Source: Timema cristinae
Lineage: Eukaryota > Arthropoda > Insecta > Phasmatodea > Timematidae
Assembly: GCA_039000515.1 (NCBI GenBank)
Contig: JBCFYV010011164.1
Location: forward strand, 38,186,734 to 38,250,733
Length of the DNA stretch: 64,000 nt
Direction of reading: 5' to 3'
The position numbers and the translations under genes were made by a program. Positions 62,291 through 64,000 of the stretch are shown here, in pieces. Below the pieces are notes generated by a model, which worked only from the letters and a program-made list of their open reading frames with translations, was not told the DNA's origin and made no database searches. Positions within the stretch are counted from its first letter, which is position 1; each line of letters begins with the position of its first letter.

Positions 62291-62480
62291 CTATACGCCA
62301 GCAAGAGCTTACCATCTCAGGGCAGTCAAGAGAAGCAAGAGCCACCGTCCAAGGACCTTCAAGAGAGCAAGAGCCATCCAAGGGTCATCAAGAGAACAAG
62401 ATCTTACAATCTCAGGGCAATCAACAAGAGAAGCAAAAGCCTACCGTCCAAGGGCCTTCAAGAAAGCAAGAGTGATAATC
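62290..62480 (+). repeat. Tandem repeat of about 95 bp coding for Gln/Lys-rich sequence
   Basis: Two units share ATCTCAGGGCA.TCAA, GAGAAGCAA.AGCC, ACCGTCCAAGG.CCTTCAAGA and AGCAAGAG. The first follows directly on the Tigger-like tail. It may represent an expanded C-terminal repeat of that protein. Confidence 0.55.
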
Positions 62481-63221
62481 CAGATTTTCTAGATCCAGTT
62501 AATTTACCATGCGATTGAATATTAACAGTAAGTATACTTTTAGCATTTTATTAGATAAATTAAATGAAAAATTGCATTTGCTTACAAATTTCAGGGGTTT
62601 GAAGATTGACAATAGGTGTAGGCTAACCATAGTATTGTACTAGTTGGGTAAATTAATAAAAATTACATTAATTTACAAGTTTTAAGTTTTTATATACTTT
62701 TCCCTATCTCGCCAATGTTAAAATAAATTCCCTTTACGTGTTTTGGTGCTATACGATTATTTATCAGAGCCAATCACTCGCGTAATGAGAGGGACAGCTG
62801 TATTACATTAAAAAAAAAAATCTCTAAAATGTTATCCCTTATAAAAGCAAATTATTATTTTTACCCGCCCAAATAAAAACGTTCCTGCGCCACTGTTTAA
62901 CGTGTACTTTCTAAACCGACTGATTATATTATCAGCAAATGAATTATAGATTAACTAACCTAACATTTATTACAGACAACATCCAGATCCCGGCTGTCAA
63001 TTCATCACTGTTGAAGGATAAACCCCCATTCCCCCAATTATACATTTTTCGACCATTTCAGAAAAAAAAACCCTCGGGATTCTTATTTAGCTCAGTAGAA
63101 AGACACGCTACCAACTGAGGAGCTAAGATGTTGGACCATTTTTTAGCCCATACACGATTTGTTTCTTAGGAAATTATTTCTTGAATATTTTCACATAAAA
63201 ACTGTATAATATTTCATATAA
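62481..63221. other. No gene seen
   Basis: AT-rich. It includes the right hAT-type terminus at about 62880-62895; no coding frame is supported. Confidence 0.45.
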
Positions 63222-63652
63222 TATAATCAGTGCCGCGTGATTTCGTATACGCTTGTCCATCTCTGAGCCTATTGCATTCATAAACTGTAATAGTCCGAAC
63301 ATTTTTTTATGCAATAAACCGTTTGATAGTAGTAAGTGGATACTCGCCAATCGATTAAGCCTTGTTCTCTCGACCTGTTGTATGGCAAGTCGCGAATCGC
63401 TTGTGGTTTGTAGATTCGCGAGCCTAACCATTCTCATGACACGTGGTTTGCTCTACTCGTGAATGTGGATGTGATACGCTGCCCGAGCCACTAGTTGCTC
63501 GTCATCAGATGACCCACAGGCCTTTGATGTTTCAAGCATTTACCGACAATTCACGGGAACGCCCGAGCCGTACCAAGACAACGCGCCCCCACGACCTGTG
63601 ATAATGCAATCTACGTGCCGAATTCGTCCAAACACGCGCGTGGGAACGGGCC
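63222..63652 (-). mobile_element. Possible PIF/Harbinger-like 5' end
   Basis: Read on the minus strand from 63652 it starts GGCCCGTTCCCACGCGCGTG with TTA directly outside. It is unusually GC-rich for 180 bp, then carries a frame (63437 to 63174) containing SEMDKRIRNHAALIILYEIL. A GC-rich terminus beside TTA and a short basic-hydrophobic N-terminal frame resemble the 5' part of PIF/Harbinger transposons, but no second terminus or nuclease domain is seen. It could equally be a host promoter/first exon. Confidence 0.3.
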
Positions 63653-63694
63653 TTAAACTACTGGACGTACGTGAACGAGCCTTGCACGTCCAGG

Positions 63695-63860
63695 TTATTG
63701 TATATTTACACACTAATAGAATAAGGGACGAGGAAGGCTTAGTTTAGAAAAAATCCCCGCATTCGAGTGACGAAAGAGTGGACAGCCATTTACGAAAAAA
63801 ATATACTCAGGTACATCCTACCAAGATTCAAACCCTATGTGTCCCTATCATTGTCTTGCT
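63695..63860 (-). repeat. SINE copy, family B, reversed
   Basis: GAGGAAGGCTTAGTTTAGA, CGCATTCGAGTGACGAAAGA, GTGGACAGCCATTTACG and CTACCAAGATTCAAACCCTA are the reverse of the family body and B-box region; the tail is poor. Confidence 0.55.
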
Positions 63861-64000
63861 ACCGTAAACTATGTGTCCATTTATACCCTAACTACCCTTT
63901 ATTAGTTTTAATGAACTTACTAACAAAAATATCACTTCTTGAAATAAATAAATTTATATGATATGCGTAGGGCCTATACCTCCTAGTCACTCACTACATA

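Larger units (their letters stand above)
50999..62895 (+). mobile_element. Outer hAT-type element hosting later insertions
   Basis: A terminus CAGTAGCGCGGGAACGGGGG at 50999 and, reading inwards from 62895, CAGTGGCGCAGGAACG form a plausible inverted pair. Both are followed by a G-rich GGGG/GGGCGGG patch and then GGTAA. The C-terminus of a hAT transposase lies inside, so the whole block may be one internally deleted hAT element later enlarged by other insertions. Flanking TTTAATGG and TTTAACGT resemble each other at 6 of 8 bases, but the left one sits two bases off the end, so target duplication is not established. Confidence 0.4.

Noticed and set aside
63500..63530. Second hammerhead core (CTGATGA on the minus strand)
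   Set aside because: No GAAA and no pairing stems follow in the required spacing.

Overview
The window is AT-rich nuclear DNA from a multicellular animal, most likely an insect with a large, repeat-filled genome. Genes have spliced exons and long introns, tRNA-headed SINEs with (TAA)n tails are dense, and P/THAP, hAT, PIF/Harbinger, Tigger, LINE and Ty3/Gypsy remains are all present. There are no bacterial-style operons. The insect assignment is an inference from the repeat types; no sequence pins down a species.

Host genes are few. At 1067-2277 (+) is the terminal exon of an unrecognised gene whose upstream exons lie outside the window. From 20971 to 36982 (+) lie four exons of a major-facilitator transporter resembling MFSD9, spread over 16 kb with SINEs and dead transposons in the introns; the first exon or exons were not securely found.

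The remainder is mobile DNA. 6.5-9.8 kb: dead P-type (THAP) transposase. 10.6-11.5 kb: TIR element with TAA target duplications. 12.7 kb: small MITE. 13.2-15.8 kb: LINE with RNase H, carrying a 335-bp tandem duplication. 22-25.5 kb (MFSD9 intron): hAT fragment, hAT-type MITE and LINE fragment. 29.5-31 kb: Gypsy-type integrase remnant and zinc-finger-like repeats. 31.1-32.0 kb: hAT-type MITE. 32.4-34.1 kb: tandemly duplicated repeat. 40.2-42.1 kb: a second hAT remnant and a LINE 3' end. 42.95 kb: a hammerhead-ribozyme-like motif. 43-50.4 kb: SINE cluster containing a 2.7-kb minisatellite that appears to have grown out of a SINE.

The most striking part is 51-62.9 kb, a nested structure. A hAT transposase C-terminus is interrupted by a 9.7-kb foldback-type element (51345-61057). 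That element has inverted arms of about 1 kb, 105-bp subrepeats at their outer ends and a perfect 8-bp target duplication CTTAATGC. Its core carries an interspersed repeat, and that repeat is interrupted by a 3.8-kb PIF/Harbinger transposon (54041-57849) with TAA duplications. The Harbinger has an apparently intact 400-residue DDE transposase and a MADF-BESS partner gene with one premature stop. The two genes run in opposite directions with exons interleaved, each lying in the other's intron.
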